From Trichomonas vaginalis G3 (lineage: Eukaryota; Parabasalia; Trichomonadida; Trichomonadidae), in assembly GCF_026262505.1 (NCBI RefSeq), contig NC_067203.1:2976001-3040000 (forward strand): a stretch of DNA of 64,000 bases, read 5' to 3'. The notes under the pieces were generated by a model. It was not told where the DNA came from. It did no database searches and worked only from the letters and a program-made list of their open reading frames with translations. Made by a program: the position numbers and the translations under genes. Shown in pieces: positions 19,004 to 28,821 of the stretch. The first letter of the stretch is position 1. Each line of letters opens with the position of its first letter.

Positions 19004-20499
19004 AAAGTGCTATTGGTTTTGTAAACTTCTTTGCTCTCAATTCATCTGGACCGTCTCTGTCACCAGTATATTGTATTTGTACAGTACCAACAGTTGAAAT
19101 ACCACCCATAAAGTCTTCTGAGTCAGCAAATGGAATGCCAAGCCAAAAGTTTGAACGGTCTCCATTTGTATATTGAGTTTTTTGACCTCCTGTATGAGTC
19201 CATACTTTCACATATGGCATAATAGAACTTTGCATTTCAGGGTTAATGGTTGTTGTGAAGTTGTTGTTAAAGTTCATAGCATCTAATGTCAAGTTGTATG
19301 ACCTCATATCCTCAACTGTAGAATATTCTTCTCTTGGATAATATTTGCCATCTATGTTTATATGATATTTAATACCGGGTTGTAGAAACAAGAATAGTCA
19401 TTTATAGTTCGTCTGAACAGTAAAACATAGTATCTGCATGTTTCATTGCAGTTGTTAAAGCAATATCTGTTCTTGCACCTGGGTCAGCACTTTGGTTTCC
19501 AACTTCACCTGCAAAGTCTTTGACAGATATTTGGTGTATAGGGAACATAAGTGGAACTGCAATATATTTGGCAGCTAAAGCATTTGAAATATCTGGGTCC
19601 AACATATAGACTGCAAGTCTGCTTTCTATTCTCTTGCATTCAAATTTTTCGCATGTGAACTTAACTGGGTCCCAAGCAGTTCCAGCAGCATTGAAATAAT
19701 AGTTTACTTCAGTGTTGAAGTTTGAGAAACCAAAGTCTAAGTCAACTTTGTCTTTGCAAAAGTCACAGAACTTGGCTCCACCAGTTCCAGCTACAGTAAT
19801 AGTGAATGGGTCTTGTGTTGGTGCAATGACTAAGTTATTTTTGCTTGGAGTAAGTTCGATAGAAATTTTTCCTGCCCAGTTTGGCAAGTATCTTAAAAAC
19901 CTGAAGATGAGGAAAGATGACAAAGGAACTCTAAGTTTCAGTTTTACTTTAGTGGCAGCAGTTCCATCTGAACCAGAAAGGTTAACATAAACTCCTGGAA
20001 CGTTAGGGTCAAGTCTTCTTATTTTCTCAATAGTTGCATACTGGTCTGTTTGTTCTCTAGCTTGTGGTTGTACTGAGTTTCTCAAAGCGAACCATTCATA
20101 GTTTGCCCATGTTACTGTTTGAACTAAGTCAGAGTTAGAATATATCTTATATCCCATGAAAACTTCTGGAGCATATTGGTATCCGACATAGAAAATTCCA
20201 TTGCAACCTTTCTTGTCAGACAACTTGGCAGAAGGTTTTATTTCAATGTCTTGTTCCACGTATAAGAATGAGTTGTCAATAGAAATAATATGAAACCTGT
20301 CGCAAGCAATATCTACTGTTGTTGAAGAACCTTCTCCAAACTCACCTACGTTTCCATAAGAAACAGCAGTTGTATATTCGTAAGTTCCAGGAACTATTTC
20401 TGACCTTCTAATGGCATTGTCGCATTCGTTATACCATTCGGAAACGTTTCCGTTCATGGCATCCAAAACTGTTGGCGTTATATTCTGAGCGGCGTACAT
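18897..20499 (-). pseudogene. MCP: Major capsid protein (element A)
   Basis: About 530 residues across the locus, starting MYAAQNITPTVLDAMNG. The VKLKLRVPLSSFLIFRFLR segment followed by KISIELTPSKNN is the characteristic 'IPLS-L-F ... leIeL--s-N' join of double-jelly-roll capsid proteins of Polintons and adeno-like viruses; this type forms hexons. Broken, about one break. Confidence 0.75.
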
Positions 20500-20662
20500 T
20501 TCATATGGGTAAAAATATAGAATAGTTGGATTTATATGTCATAATAGAACCCACGTGGACCAAGCTTTACTTTCTTCCTGGCTGAGTTTTTAACTCTTCT
20601 TTTTCCTTCATTGCCACTACTTTCACTAGATGAAGTTACTTCTTCACTATTTTCACTTTGTT

Positions 20663-21697
20663 CTACTCTTCTCTTCTTTTTTGGTAACTTGCCTCTGCTT
20701 CAAGTTGTTGCATCTTTGCCTCATGTTCACCTAGTATGTTGTAAATTTCCCATGTCCTTTTTGCCTTTGGGCTCTGGTCGCCCATCTCAGGTAACCTATA
20801 TCCTAGAAAGAGTTTGTCATAGTTTGTATTTGAGTCTTCGCGTATTGTTTGCATGACTCTTTCCTGAGTTTCCGGTTCAAGCTCTTCAAACAGAGCTTGT
20901 CCATATGGAATATGCTCGTTTCCAAATATATGTTTTTGTAGCCATTCTGGTTTTCTTTCCATGTTACCAACAATATCTTTTGTGAATGGGAAAGCTTTTA
21001 CCCAATGTTTCAGGCTTGCGTCATTTATTTCTGTAGTTGGTTTTATTTTGTCAAGGAACATGTTTTTCAATACTAACATTTCATTTGGTACTGTCCATTT
21101 GAGTTTTCTTAAATATTCATCCCTTCTCGGTTCATTGTCTGCAAAGTAAGTTTTTATGACATTTTGTAAACTTTCGTTTGCAAGGTCATGTACAATAGGT
21201 TCTCTTCCTTCTGTCTCCCTAACTTTCTTTCTAAACTCTTCACCAAATATACCATCTCTATGGTTCTGTGTAGTTCTTTGAGATAAATGTTCTAGAACGT
21301 CAGGTGTTATATTTCCATCAGCCATGTTCATTTCATACTGGTCCAAAATATCTGCATCTTTCATATCTTTCAATGGCATTAAAGCCGCGCTGAAAAGACC
21401 AGCTAAATCTGGTTCACCATTCACTTCCATTGCGTCTACAACTTCTTGGAATTGTGGTTGTAAGTTTATGAACCACCTATCCGGATTTGCTTTATGACCC
21501 CATCTCATTGTAGTTCCATAGTCTGCAGAAACAAAAGTAGGTTTGTTTCCATATTGGTTAGGTTCTGAATGAACTTTAAACAATGTTTCATTTCTATATG
21601 TTTTGTTGAAATTTAACCTTTTATTTTCACCGAGTTCAGCCAAAGATTGAACGTTTATATGGTCGTAAGTAAAAAGGGTTATTGTATTTGCGTACAT
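20663..21697 (-). CDS. Maverick structural protein candidate, 344 residues
   Basis: Follows the large coiled-coil gene and overlaps its 3' end by ~60 bp in another frame. Mostly helical and charged, with no recognised family (MYANTITLFTYDHINVQSL ... YQKRREE). Lysine/serine-rich coding-like sequence continues to ~20520. The overlap may be a natural gene overlap or the mark of one decayed longer gene; the sequence does not decide. Confidence 0.4.
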   Translation of the reverse strand: MYANTITLFTYDHINVQSLAELGENKRLNFNKTYRNETLFKVHSEPNQYGNKPTFVSADYGTTMRWGHKANPDRWFINLQPQFQEVVDAMEVNGEPDLAGLFSAALMPLKDMKDADILDQYEMNMADGNITPDVLEHLSQRTTQNHRDGIFGEEFRKKVRETEGREPIVHDLANESLQNVIKTYFADNEPRRDEYLRKLKWTVPNEMLVLKNMFLDKIKPTTEINDASLKHWVKAFPFTKDIVGNMERKPEWLQKHIFGNEHIPYGQALFEELEPETQERVMQTIREDSNTNYDKLFLGYRLPEMGDQSPKAKRTWEIYNILGEHEAKMQQLEAEASYQKRREE

Positions 21698-23861
21698 TTT
21701 CTTTCAGTACTTCCATTCTATGCTGAATATTTTCATCTGGTGTTGGAGTCTTTTGTATGTCGGCAAACATTTTTCGATATCCTTCTACTATGTCAGCCGA
21801 ATTTTTCTTAGACTCTTGGAAAGATTCCATATTCACCTCATACTCTTGTTGAGGGTCAAGATTTTTCGGCTGTTCCAAATCTTCATCTAGTTCTGTGAAG
21901 TTAGTTTCCAAAGGAGGGACTTGTTTGTTTCCTTCAGGCTCTTCTAGCTGTTGTTGCTGAACTATTTCTTCCATGTCTGGTTGTATCTGAACTTCTTCCT
22001 GTGGAGTTTCTTGTACCTCATCTGCTGGCATTTCATATATTCCGAGACCGTTTTTAACAAGTTCCCTATCTAAGTCATCCGGACTCATAAACCTTTCTTC
22101 TTTCGTTCCGTCTCTATTTTTTACGCGTTTCATGAAGAGAGTTGAATTGTCATTTAGCTCTGACACCAAATATCTCGGAGTAAATTCAGTCATGTCATTT
22201 GGATGATATGCTATTAAATCATATCCCTTAGCGAGCTTGTATTTTCCAGGTTTGAAATTATATCCCATTTGGTGCTGAGCCATAAAGCTAAATAGGTTCG
22301 GGTCAGTATTTCCTTCCTTGAACTTTCTAATAGCTTCTTTATATCTGTCACTAAAGTCAAGAGTAGCTGGGTAATCATAGTCTTCTTTAAGCATTTTTAA
22401 GAATTCTTGGTTTCCTTGTTCTCTACTTCTTTTATGTCCTTGCTCTGTTTGTGGTTGTTGTTGTGCAGGATTTTGAACTGTTGGTTGCTGTGCTGGTTGT
22501 TGTTGCTGTGCAGGGTTTTGAACTGTTGGTTGTTGTGCAGGGTTTTGAACTGTTGGTTGTTGTGCAGGGTTTTGAACTGTTGGTTGCTGTGCTGGTTGTG
22601 GTGCATGCCTGTGTCTGTGTCCATGTGACGATGTAAATGTTTTAGGTAGTCCTGGTGCAGGTGCTTCTCTTGGAGGGTTTGGTGGTATATAAGTTCCACC
22701 AGCTGGCACATATGTTCCATCTGCAGCATAATGTCCTACCTGACTTTTCGTTTTTAAGAAAGCATTTACTAGGTCTGTTTTGGTCTGTTGTAACTCTTTT
22801 TCTTGACTTTCCACAACAGTTGCTCTAACGGCGTCATAGGCACTTTGAACTGCATGTCTCGTTGCTGCATCTGTTATTTTCGTCATATTTTGTGCTACTT
22901 CTTTTAACTCTTTGTCGAAACCTTCAGACTTCAGTTTCTTTCCAGATGAGAAGTCGTTCACTAGTTTCACCTTACTATGAAGAGCTTCGAAGGCGTTCTT
23001 AAAGTCAGCATTTGTTAAAGCTTCATTTGAACTGTCTTCATCCGCTTGTATTTTTGTCCTTATTGACCCTATAAGTTGGGCTGCTTTGGCGTTGGCTTGG
23101 GCATCTAACCAGTCATTGTTAGCTTTTATATATTCTGCGCTTTTCATTGCCTTTTGCATGGCTGCGTCGTTATTTTTACTTTCTTGTGCTAAGTTTTCAT
23201 ACTGTACGGTTTGGTTTTGCAACTGTAAAAGTTTTTCTGCCTTTACATTTGCTTCAACTTCTTTTTTATACTCATCGCTATCCATATATGTCTTCAGGGC
23301 TTTTTGTTTTATCTCTTCATCTTTCAGTACTTTATATTGAGTAGTATGGTTTTTCAAATTTACAACATCTTGTTCCATTTTGGCTACTTCTGCTGCTTTT
23401 TCTGACACTTTTTTCGCATATTCCTCTGTACTTAGTTCTTTCAGTTGTTCTTCTTTCTTCTTTTTCTCTACGTTTAACTCATTGAGTTTCTTTGTGTGTC
23501 TGTCATATTCTAGTTTCTTTTCGTTTTCACTTATTTGCTTCTGTATGTCTATGTTTGACTTTTTGACATCTGTTATTTGATTTTTGAGTGAACTCAAATT
23601 CATTTGACTTTGAGGGTTATAAGCTGTTCCGTCTGCAGCTCCACCATAGCCTGCCATTTTCGCTAAAAGTGCCGCTCTTAAACCTCCACTCTGTGCACCA
23701 ATAACTCGGTTTAAAAGCATAGGATTGCTTGACATTTGTTGCAACATAGTGGGGTCATTCAGCATTTGTTGTTGCAACTGTTGTTGTGGTGTCAGTTTTA
23801 CTATTGGATGTTTCAATGCTCTCTTCCTCTTACGTATATTCTTACGTAGCTTACGTGGCAT
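21636..23861 (-). CDS. Large coiled-coil virion protein candidate, 741 residues
   Basis: Starts with a strongly basic segment (PRKLRKNIRKRKRALKH, DNA-binding or nuclear-localisation-like). Then Q-rich and GGLRAALLAKMAGYGGA segments, a ~280-residue coiled coil (~85-370), a proline/glutamine region (~390-480) with four to five PAQQPTVQN repeats and an HGHRHRH stretch, and an acidic C-terminal third. By size and order it could be an internal scaffold or core protein; no family match is known to me. It is the last gene before the right end of element A. Confidence 0.55.
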   Translation of the reverse strand: MPRKLRKNIRKRKRALKHPIVKLTPQQQLQQQMLNDPTMLQQMSSNPMLLNRVIGAQSGGLRAALLAKMAGYGGAADGTAYNPQSQMNLSSLKNQITDVKKSNIDIQKQISENEKKLEYDRHTKKLNELNVEKKKKEEQLKELSTEEYAKKVSEKAAEVAKMEQDVVNLKNHTTQYKVLKDEEIKQKALKTYMDSDEYKKEVEANVKAEKLLQLQNQTVQYENLAQESKNNDAAMQKAMKSAEYIKANNDWLDAQANAKAAQLIGSIRTKIQADEDSSNEALTNADFKNAFEALHSKVKLVNDFSSGKKLKSEGFDKELKEVAQNMTKITDAATRHAVQSAYDAVRATVVESQEKELQQTKTDLVNAFLKTKSQVGHYAADGTYVPAGGTYIPPNPPREAPAPGLPKTFTSSHGHRHRHAPQPAQQPTVQNPAQQPTVQNPAQQPTVQNPAQQQQPAQQPTVQNPAQQQPQTEQGHKRSREQGNQEFLKMLKEDYDYPATLDFSDRYKEAIRKFKEGNTDPNLFSFMAQHQMGYNFKPGKYKLAKGYDLIAYHPNDMTEFTPRYLVSELNDNSTLFMKRVKNRDGTKEERFMSPDDLDRELVKNGLGIYEMPADEVQETPQEEVQIQPDMEEIVQQQQLEEPEGNKQVPPLETNFTELDEDLEQPKNLDPQQEYEVNMESFQESKKNSADIVEGYRKMFADIQKTPTPDENIQHRMEVLKENVRKYNNPFYLRPYKRSIFG
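22460..22590 (-). repeat. Intragenic 27-bp coding repeats (PAQQPTVQN)
   Basis: Direct repeats of 27 bp (one unit = 9 residues, PAQQPTVQN) in the 741-residue gene, four to five copies with one Q-rich expansion. Because the unit is a multiple of three the frame is kept. Confidence 0.8.
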
Positions 23862-24125
23862 TTTAAGTGAAGTTAAAAAGCGGTTTTTGACAGATGTTTA
23901 TATGACACTTTTGTTCAGCACAAAAAACTACTCGGTCAAAGTGTTGTCAGTTTTGTAAAATAACCGTCCGATCTCATTCTATAAGGGGGAAAAGGCTTCT
24001 CAAAGTATACTTCCTTGGAACGCCTGTAACTTTTCCTGTAGCGACGATAGACCCTTACTTGTCCGGACAAAGTTATACTAAACATCTTCAGGGCTAGAGG
24101 GCACGAAGTGCCTGGAAGCCCCACT
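23862..24125. repeat. Candidate right terminal repeat of element A
   Basis: No gene seen. Read on the minus strand from 24125 the sequence starts AGTGGGGCTTCCAGGCAC; Maverick termini commonly begin AG, and element B begins AGTAGTAGG. It contains a mini-hairpin GGCAC-GAA-GTGCC (24100-24112). The matching left terminus is not in the window, so the exact end (and a possible ACCTTT duplication just outside) is unproven. Confidence 0.35.
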
Positions 24126-24330
24126 ACCTTTTTTTTTTTTTTAAGTATAAACATGCTTCAAAGGAATGCTTGTGATTGTGAAAATTTTCGATCGATTTTT
24201 AAAATGCTGATTCAATCAAGAAAATTCTTATCAGCAATAAATATCAATAATATATTAATGACTTAAATTAAAAATATAGTAAATCCTTTTTTTATTAAAA
24301 AACAAAATTGATAAAATTATTTATATCAGC
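24126..24330. other. Host flank between elements A and B
   Basis: About 205 AT-rich bases that fit the 3' flank of the host membrane protein gene split by element B: directly after the 6-bp duplication the host frame meets a TAA (24321-24323, minus strand). A poly-T run starts the segment. No other gene seen. Confidence 0.55.
24325..24330. repeat. Target-site duplication, left (ATCAGC)
   Basis: ATCAGC directly outside the left terminus of element B, matched exactly by 41481-41486. Six bases is the expected Maverick duplication length. Confidence 0.95.
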
Positions 24331-24738
24331 AGTAGTAGGATATGATGGGTTTTGTGACTTTTTTTGTAAACGTAAGAATTCATACAATATCGAGCGATTT
24401 TGTATCATTTTTTTTAACATATGAAGTAAAAAATGTATGATTCTTACGGTTTTTATTCTTACGTTTTTGAATAAATCAAGATTTAAAAAATTTTCAAAAT
24501 TGTAAGACATTTACACTCAGCCCAAACATAATGAAATAAAAAATAAAAATATATTTATTTATAAATCATTAAAAAATTAACATTAATTTTAAAATAATTT
24601 TTTTATCTTTTATAAAAGAAGCTATATATAGATGATGTCAGATATTCCGCGATTAATTAAACATTGTTTAAATCCTGAATGGAATCAATGGAGTCATAAT
24701 CAAAGACCTCATAAACGAGTAAAAGAAATTAGAAATAA
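24331..24738 (+). repeat. Left terminal inverted repeat of element B
   Basis: About 408 bp, matched in inverted orientation by 41075-41480; identity ends at the AGAAATAA around 24738. It carries the 40-residue frame 24632-24754 and its T-rich leader. Confidence 0.95.
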
Positions 24739-24754
24739 TTATTTTCATGAATAA
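24632..24754 (+). CDS. Terminal-repeat small protein, left copy (40 residues)
   Basis: MMSDIPRLIKHCLNPEWNQ... : a basic, Trp/His/Asn-rich small protein whose first ~36 codons lie inside the terminal repeat; the last few are outside and differ from the right copy. The region is preceded by TTTTTTTATCTTTTATAAAAG, like other Maverick leaders. Being in the repeat it is present at both ends. A role in binding the ends (for example a terminal-protein partner) is a guess. Confidence 0.45.
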   Translation: MMSDIPRLIKHCLNPEWNQWSHNQRPHKRVKEIRNNYFHE

Positions 24755-24835
24755 AATAAAAAAATTTTGAAAAAAAAAACTTTAAAAATTCATGTCTTAC
24801 ATTTTTGAATAATTTATTTTTTTAATTCGTAAGAA

Positions 24836-25309
24836 ATGAGTGAATCAAAATTCGTGACTGTAAATCAATTAATGAATAAACTTTCACCAATTCTCACCCA
24901 GGTTAAACAAGTAGACGTTTATTTTGATGATTACATACAAAGTTTATTTTATAAAGGTAAGTTTAATATTAAACCTATTGCTTTTGCATTTGATGGTAAA
25001 TTAATCGAAAATTCAAAAATTTGGGAATTAATTCCGGATATTGAATTTATAACAAATATTAAGGATAAATGGTTTAAACAACAAAACCACCTCACTAAAG
25101 TTCTTTGTAGATTAATGATTAAAACTGAGGAAAAAGAATTTAACAGGTTTAAATATCATCCATGTAAAATTTTAGAACTTGGTAACGAAAAACTTCAGAA
25201 AAAATTAAACGAAAGACTATCAAAAGATAAAGTTGAAAGAGTAAATAAACTCGCTAAAGGTAATGGTAATGATGAAGAAGAATTTGATGAGTTCAACATT
25301 GAACTTTAA
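24836..25309 (+). CDS. SSB-like acidic-tailed Maverick protein (element B)
   Basis: 157 residues, intact. Residues 1-75: FVTVNQLMNKLSPILTQVKQVDVYFD...NIKPIAFAFDGKLIENSKIWELIPDIEFIT, shared with 54121-54585 and 15106-15523. Basic middle (~80-140), then an acidic tail DEEEFDEFNIEL ending in a hydrophobic residue. Small size, basic surface, acidic tip and presence in three of the elements fit a replication SSB; fold not verified. Confidence 0.6.
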   Translation: MSESKFVTVNQLMNKLSPILTQVKQVDVYFDDYIQSLFYKGKFNIKPIAFAFDGKLIENSKIWELIPDIEFITNIKDKWFKQQNHLTKVLCRLMIKTEEKEFNRFKYHPCKILELGNEKLQKKLNERLSKDKVERVNKLAKGNGNDEEEFDEFNIEL

Positions 25310-25313
25310 GAAA

Positions 25314-25676
25314 CTAATGATTATTTGAATTTATGAAATCAATTATTTGATTCATTCTTTCTTCAATCTCTTCTATTCTTTTTGTTAAATCATCAATTTT
25401 CATTAATGAGGTGATTCTTGATTGAGGAATAGATTTCAAACTAACCACTCCTTTTATTTTTGAAATTTTGAATCCATCAACTTTAAACATTTTATTCAAT
25501 TTACACGTTGTCAATTCTTCAAATAATTTTTTATTATTAGCATAATAGTCATTAAATTCTTCAATAGATGAAAAAATTTTTATTTCAGTAATTGGTTTAA
25601 CAACGTTTATTTTTTGTTGAACATTTTCATTTATTTCTTCCTCCTCTGTTTCATTTATTTTTAAAACCGGTTTCAT
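25314..25676 (-). CDS. Hypothetical Maverick protein, 120 residues
   Basis: An acidic N terminus, a central block (IFSSIEEFNDYYANNKKLFEELTTCKLNKMFKVDGFKI in outline) of alpha/beta type, then a C-terminal coiled coil (LTKRIEEIEERMNQIIDFI). Possibly a DNA-binding protein that oligomerises through the coiled coil. Convergent with the SSB-like gene, 4 bp apart. Confidence 0.5.
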   Translation of the reverse strand: MKPVLKINETEEEEINENVQQKINVVKPITEIKIFSSIEEFNDYYANNKKLFEELTTCKLNKMFKVDGFKISKIKGVVSLKSIPQSRITSLMKIDDLTKRIEEIEERMNQIIDFINSNNH

Positions 25677-25743
25677 TTATCATTAAATAAAAATTAGAAT
25701 ATAAGTGATGAAATATATTTTTTTAATTAATATTAAATCAGAA

Positions 25744-25980
25744 ATGGCGGCAGGATTCTTTAAAAAATTATGGGATGGAATTAAGAAAGCTGCGGGTTGG
25801 GTTTATAAAAAGATTATTAAACCCGTTGCAAACTTTTTGGCACCAGTAGCGAAAACGGCAGGAACTATCATAGGTGGAGTATTAGGTACTAAAGCAGGTA
25901 ATCCAGCGATGGGAGCACAAGCAGGTAACGCAGTTGGTGGAATTGCTGAAGGAATACTTAATAAAATAGGAGGTAGATAG
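25744..25980 (+). CDS. Amphipathic pVI-like small protein
   Basis: 78 residues; the start at 25744 is preferred to 25705 because it follows the T-rich leader and aligns with its paralogue. MAAGFFKKLWDGIKKAAGWVYKKIIKP is an amphipathic basic helix; then a Gly/Ala-rich hydrophobic half (TAGTIIGGVLGTKAGNPAMG). The layout recalls adenovirus protein VI, which lyses endosomes. A convergent paralogue is at 26005-26220. Confidence 0.55.
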   Translation: MAAGFFKKLWDGIKKAAGWVYKKIIKPVANFLAPVAKTAGTIIGGVLGTKAGNPAMGAQAGNAVGGIAEGILNKIGGR

Positions 25981-26004
25981 TGGAAAAATAAATAAATATT
26001 ATTT

Positions 26005-26220
26005 TTATCTTAGTATCGGTTGTAGTCTTTGATAAACTTTTTCTCCTTTATTTAAAACTTCTCTTATTGGGGCAGCTTTTGGTGTTATTGATTCAGCAAC
26101 GTCAATAATTGCTTCTTTATTCTTAAATATCCAATTTGCTCCCTTCTTCATTGTTTCCCAAACTTTATGCGCTCCTCTTTTTACTTTATCCCACAGTTTC
26201 TTAAATATACCTGCAGCCAT
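26005..26220 (-). CDS. Amphipathic small protein, paralogue of 25744-25980
   Basis: 71 residues. MAAGIFKKLWDKVKRGAHKVW shares its first ~12 positions with 25744-25980, then diverges to a helical tail (KGEKVYQRLQPILR). Two convergent paralogues side by side, both with the MAAG-FKKLWD start, suggest a conserved N-terminal signal for membrane, capsid or protease interaction. Confidence 0.55.
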   Translation of the reverse strand: MAAGIFKKLWDKVKRGAHKVWETMKKGANWIFKNKEAIIDVAESITPKAAPIREVLNKGEKVYQRLQPILR

Positions 26221-26289
26221 AGTTGATTATTTCATTAAAATTAAAAATTCATTTTCATCTTTTAATTTTGATTTTTTATTTATTAATAA

Positions 26290-27930
26290 ATGACGACTAA
26301 CTATTTAGTGCCAAACACTAAACCGATTAATGGAAATGTGTTTCATTCATTCGAAAAGATAAATGAAATATTCGCAAAGAATGACGGTAGAAGATATTAT
26401 AGAGAACTTGAAAGTTCATGCTATGACTCTGATGCTCCATATTTTGATGATAAACAAACTCATTTAAGAATTACAAATCCGGCTCATGATGTGAACCAAT
26501 TAGGTGACACATATATTAAACGCAAAGTTAAAGCAACTCTAGTTTCAAATAAAGCTTTCACATGTGATGCCGCTTTTAAATGCATGCGTTTATTCGTTGG
26601 TTACAAATCATCAAATCAAAGCTTTAAACAATTAGAAGTAAAAACCGAAAGAGGTGATGCCGGTTATCTTCAGATGGATTGCGCCCGTGAATCTTTCGCA
26701 TTTGCAACATATAAACCAAAATCAGAAAGGAAAGTTAAAAAGTTTGTTCATTCGTTATATAATAATGTTCAAAAATATGATAACTCAGTATGTGGTAAAT
26801 ATATTGACCCTTCAGAAGTTTTCAAGAAAGCAAATGAAGAAGTTGATGTCACTTTTGATATGATTATTCCGGTAAATGATTTGTTAGCATTTCAGGCGTT
26901 CGATGATTATCCTAAATCATTTGGTGATATCATTCTTAAATATTATGTTTTCAGGGATACTTTAGTATTTTGTCAGGTTGACCCGTTAAGAGTTGCTGAT
27001 TTACAAAATTACGTTTATGAAAAGATAACTGATGAAAATTATGAAAAGATTATGAATCATGTTTATAAATATGATCGCAAATTCCAACAAATCGGACTTC
27101 CTACCAAATTAATTACAAGCTTAGCCGCTACATCTGCTGAGGCAACAGTTGATGACGTTATTATTTCATGCACAAAGATGGAAGTTTTAGAGGATAAATG
27201 CATTACACCAGGATACGGTTTAATTGAAGAATCAGTTAAAGCAATACCACGTTTATTTAGTAAGGAAGATCCATTCATGATTCCAGCTCAACATATTGAC
27301 GTTCGTTCACTAAATGGAGGTTGCATCACTCCTGAAGGTATTAGCTCAGATTTCTCATACGCTCTTCATAATGTTACAGATGTTGTGTTAACATTTCCGA
27401 AGAATGCAATGCAAAGAACGGTTTTAGAAAATCCAATGCTTCGAGGTCTTCAGGTCACTATAGATTCCAGAAACTTCCCCGATCAAGCGATGACCACAGT
27501 GGGCGACATATTCTTTACACGTATGCTTCAAGCTTCTGATTTAGATGGAGTGAATGAATGCACAGAAGAATACGAGGACTCATTAACTAGACCACTGAAT
27601 GCAGATGATGGCACACCATTAGCTAGAACATGGAAAGACCAAACTTCATTCTTATGCACTATTCCAGTTCAACGTGATGGAGCGGGTATATTCTTTGATG
27701 GATTAGAAACTTTCAACTCACAAGTTACAGTACAAGTGAAAGCTTATCCAATCATTCAGGGTGAAAATGACACTTACTGTTCAAAGGTGACAAATCCTCC
27801 TCAGGTTTGGTTTACTAGGACTACATATTGGACATGGACACCGGATGAAGGTTTGAAATATCATCCAACAGGTACACCACCACAGTATAGAAGTTCATAT
27901 GATGAAATATTGATGAATAGAAATGTTTAA
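26290..27930 (+). CDS. MCP: Major capsid protein (element B)
   Basis: 546 residues, open throughout. Near residue 195 the segment VTFDMIIPVNDLLAFQAFDDYP followed by ILKYYVFRDTLVFCQV is the central IPL-type join of double-jelly-roll capsid proteins. Long strand-rich stretches lie on both sides. It precedes the ATPase gene, the usual order. Sequence is very unlike the element A capsid, so the elements are distant families. Confidence 0.65.
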   Translation: MTTNYLVPNTKPINGNVFHSFEKINEIFAKNDGRRYYRELESSCYDSDAPYFDDKQTHLRITNPAHDVNQLGDTYIKRKVKATLVSNKAFTCDAAFKCMRLFVGYKSSNQSFKQLEVKTERGDAGYLQMDCARESFAFATYKPKSERKVKKFVHSLYNNVQKYDNSVCGKYIDPSEVFKKANEEVDVTFDMIIPVNDLLAFQAFDDYPKSFGDIILKYYVFRDTLVFCQVDPLRVADLQNYVYEKITDENYEKIMNHVYKYDRKFQQIGLPTKLITSLAATSAEATVDDVIISCTKMEVLEDKCITPGYGLIEESVKAIPRLFSKEDPFMIPAQHIDVRSLNGGCITPEGISSDFSYALHNVTDVVLTFPKNAMQRTVLENPMLRGLQVTIDSRNFPDQAMTTVGDIFFTRMLQASDLDGVNECTEEYEDSLTRPLNADDGTPLARTWKDQTSFLCTIPVQRDGAGIFFDGLETFNSQVTVQVKAYPIIQGENDTYCSKVTNPPQVWFTRTTYWTWTPDEGLKYHPTGTPPQYRSSYDEILMNRNV

Positions 27931-27954
27931 AATTATAAATTTATTTTTGATTAA

Positions 27955-28781
27955 ATGGATTTAAATTCATCCACCCCTTATGAAGAATTAGCGGGAGTAT
28001 ATAATACATACGTAGATGATATGATTAATGAAGCATTGAGTGATAATAGAAATGCTCTATCTAAGGAAAAATTAATGAAAATTCCATATTCTGAATGTTA
28101 CTTAAATTCAATCACTGCAGCAATTGGTAAACAGAATAAAGGTAAAACATTAACGATATTAAAACAAATTATCATTATTGCTAACACTTCCCCCTATTCA
28201 CATGTGTTAATTTATATCAACCGTTCAGGTTCACCTTCAGATGATACATTTGAATCTTTAAAGCATTTAATCAAAATTCCAATTATTTATTTATCACAAG
28301 AAGAAGCAGAAGATTATTTAAAAAACTTTTTAATGTATAAAGAATTATATAATACAATCAAGAAGCAAGGATTAGAGGATAAAATTATTGATAAACAACG
28401 GGATGAATTATTTGAAACACTTTCTATTTCAAATTTTGATAGAGAATTTTTGCATTCACTCATTTTTCTAGATGATGCAGTGAAATCAAAACTAATAACA
28501 AATGAGAAATCATATTTTAATCAGTTATTAACTCAATGTCGACACATTCAGTGTTCATTCTTTATGGCTGTTCAATATTTCAAAGCATTAAGCACAAACA
28601 TTAAATCAAATCTATCAACACTTTTCATTTTCAGTGGTTTAGTCGTCAACAGTTGAACGTTATGCTTTATCAAGTGAATTTACCAATGAGCATTAATGAA
28701 CTTTACACACAATATCAGCAATTAGGTGAACATGGAAAAATAATAGTTGATTTAAATAAAGGAAGTGTTAAATTTGATTAA
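27955..28781 (+). pseudogene. ATP: Packaging ATPase (element B)
   Basis: P-loop AAIGKQNKGKT and Walker B FLHSLIFLDDAV, with LTQCRHIQCSFFMAVQYFKAL as the following sensor region. It is about 60% similar to 43393-44151 by eye. Broken, about one break. 24 bp after the capsid gene; the leader is ATTTATTTTTGATTAAATG. Confidence 0.75.
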
Positions 28782-28821
28782 CTTTTTATAATTAATTTTT
28801 ATTTTTTATTTATAATTAAAC

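Larger units (their letters stand above)
17868..19901. repeat. 2.03-kb inverted copy of 1-2036
   Basis: Reverse-complement copy of window bases 1-2036, colinear with ~2 bp length difference and roughly 1% substitutions. It covers the minor capsid start, CCG gene, 139-residue gene and MCP end. Both ends of the left arm are artificial (window edge, gap), so the true repeat may be longer, possibly a second whole Maverick copy. Confidence 0.85.

Noticed and set aside
24295-24510. 71-residue frame reading out of the left terminal repeat
   Set aside because: The right-hand repeat gives a different, shorter frame because of poly-T length; it ends in host DNA by chance.
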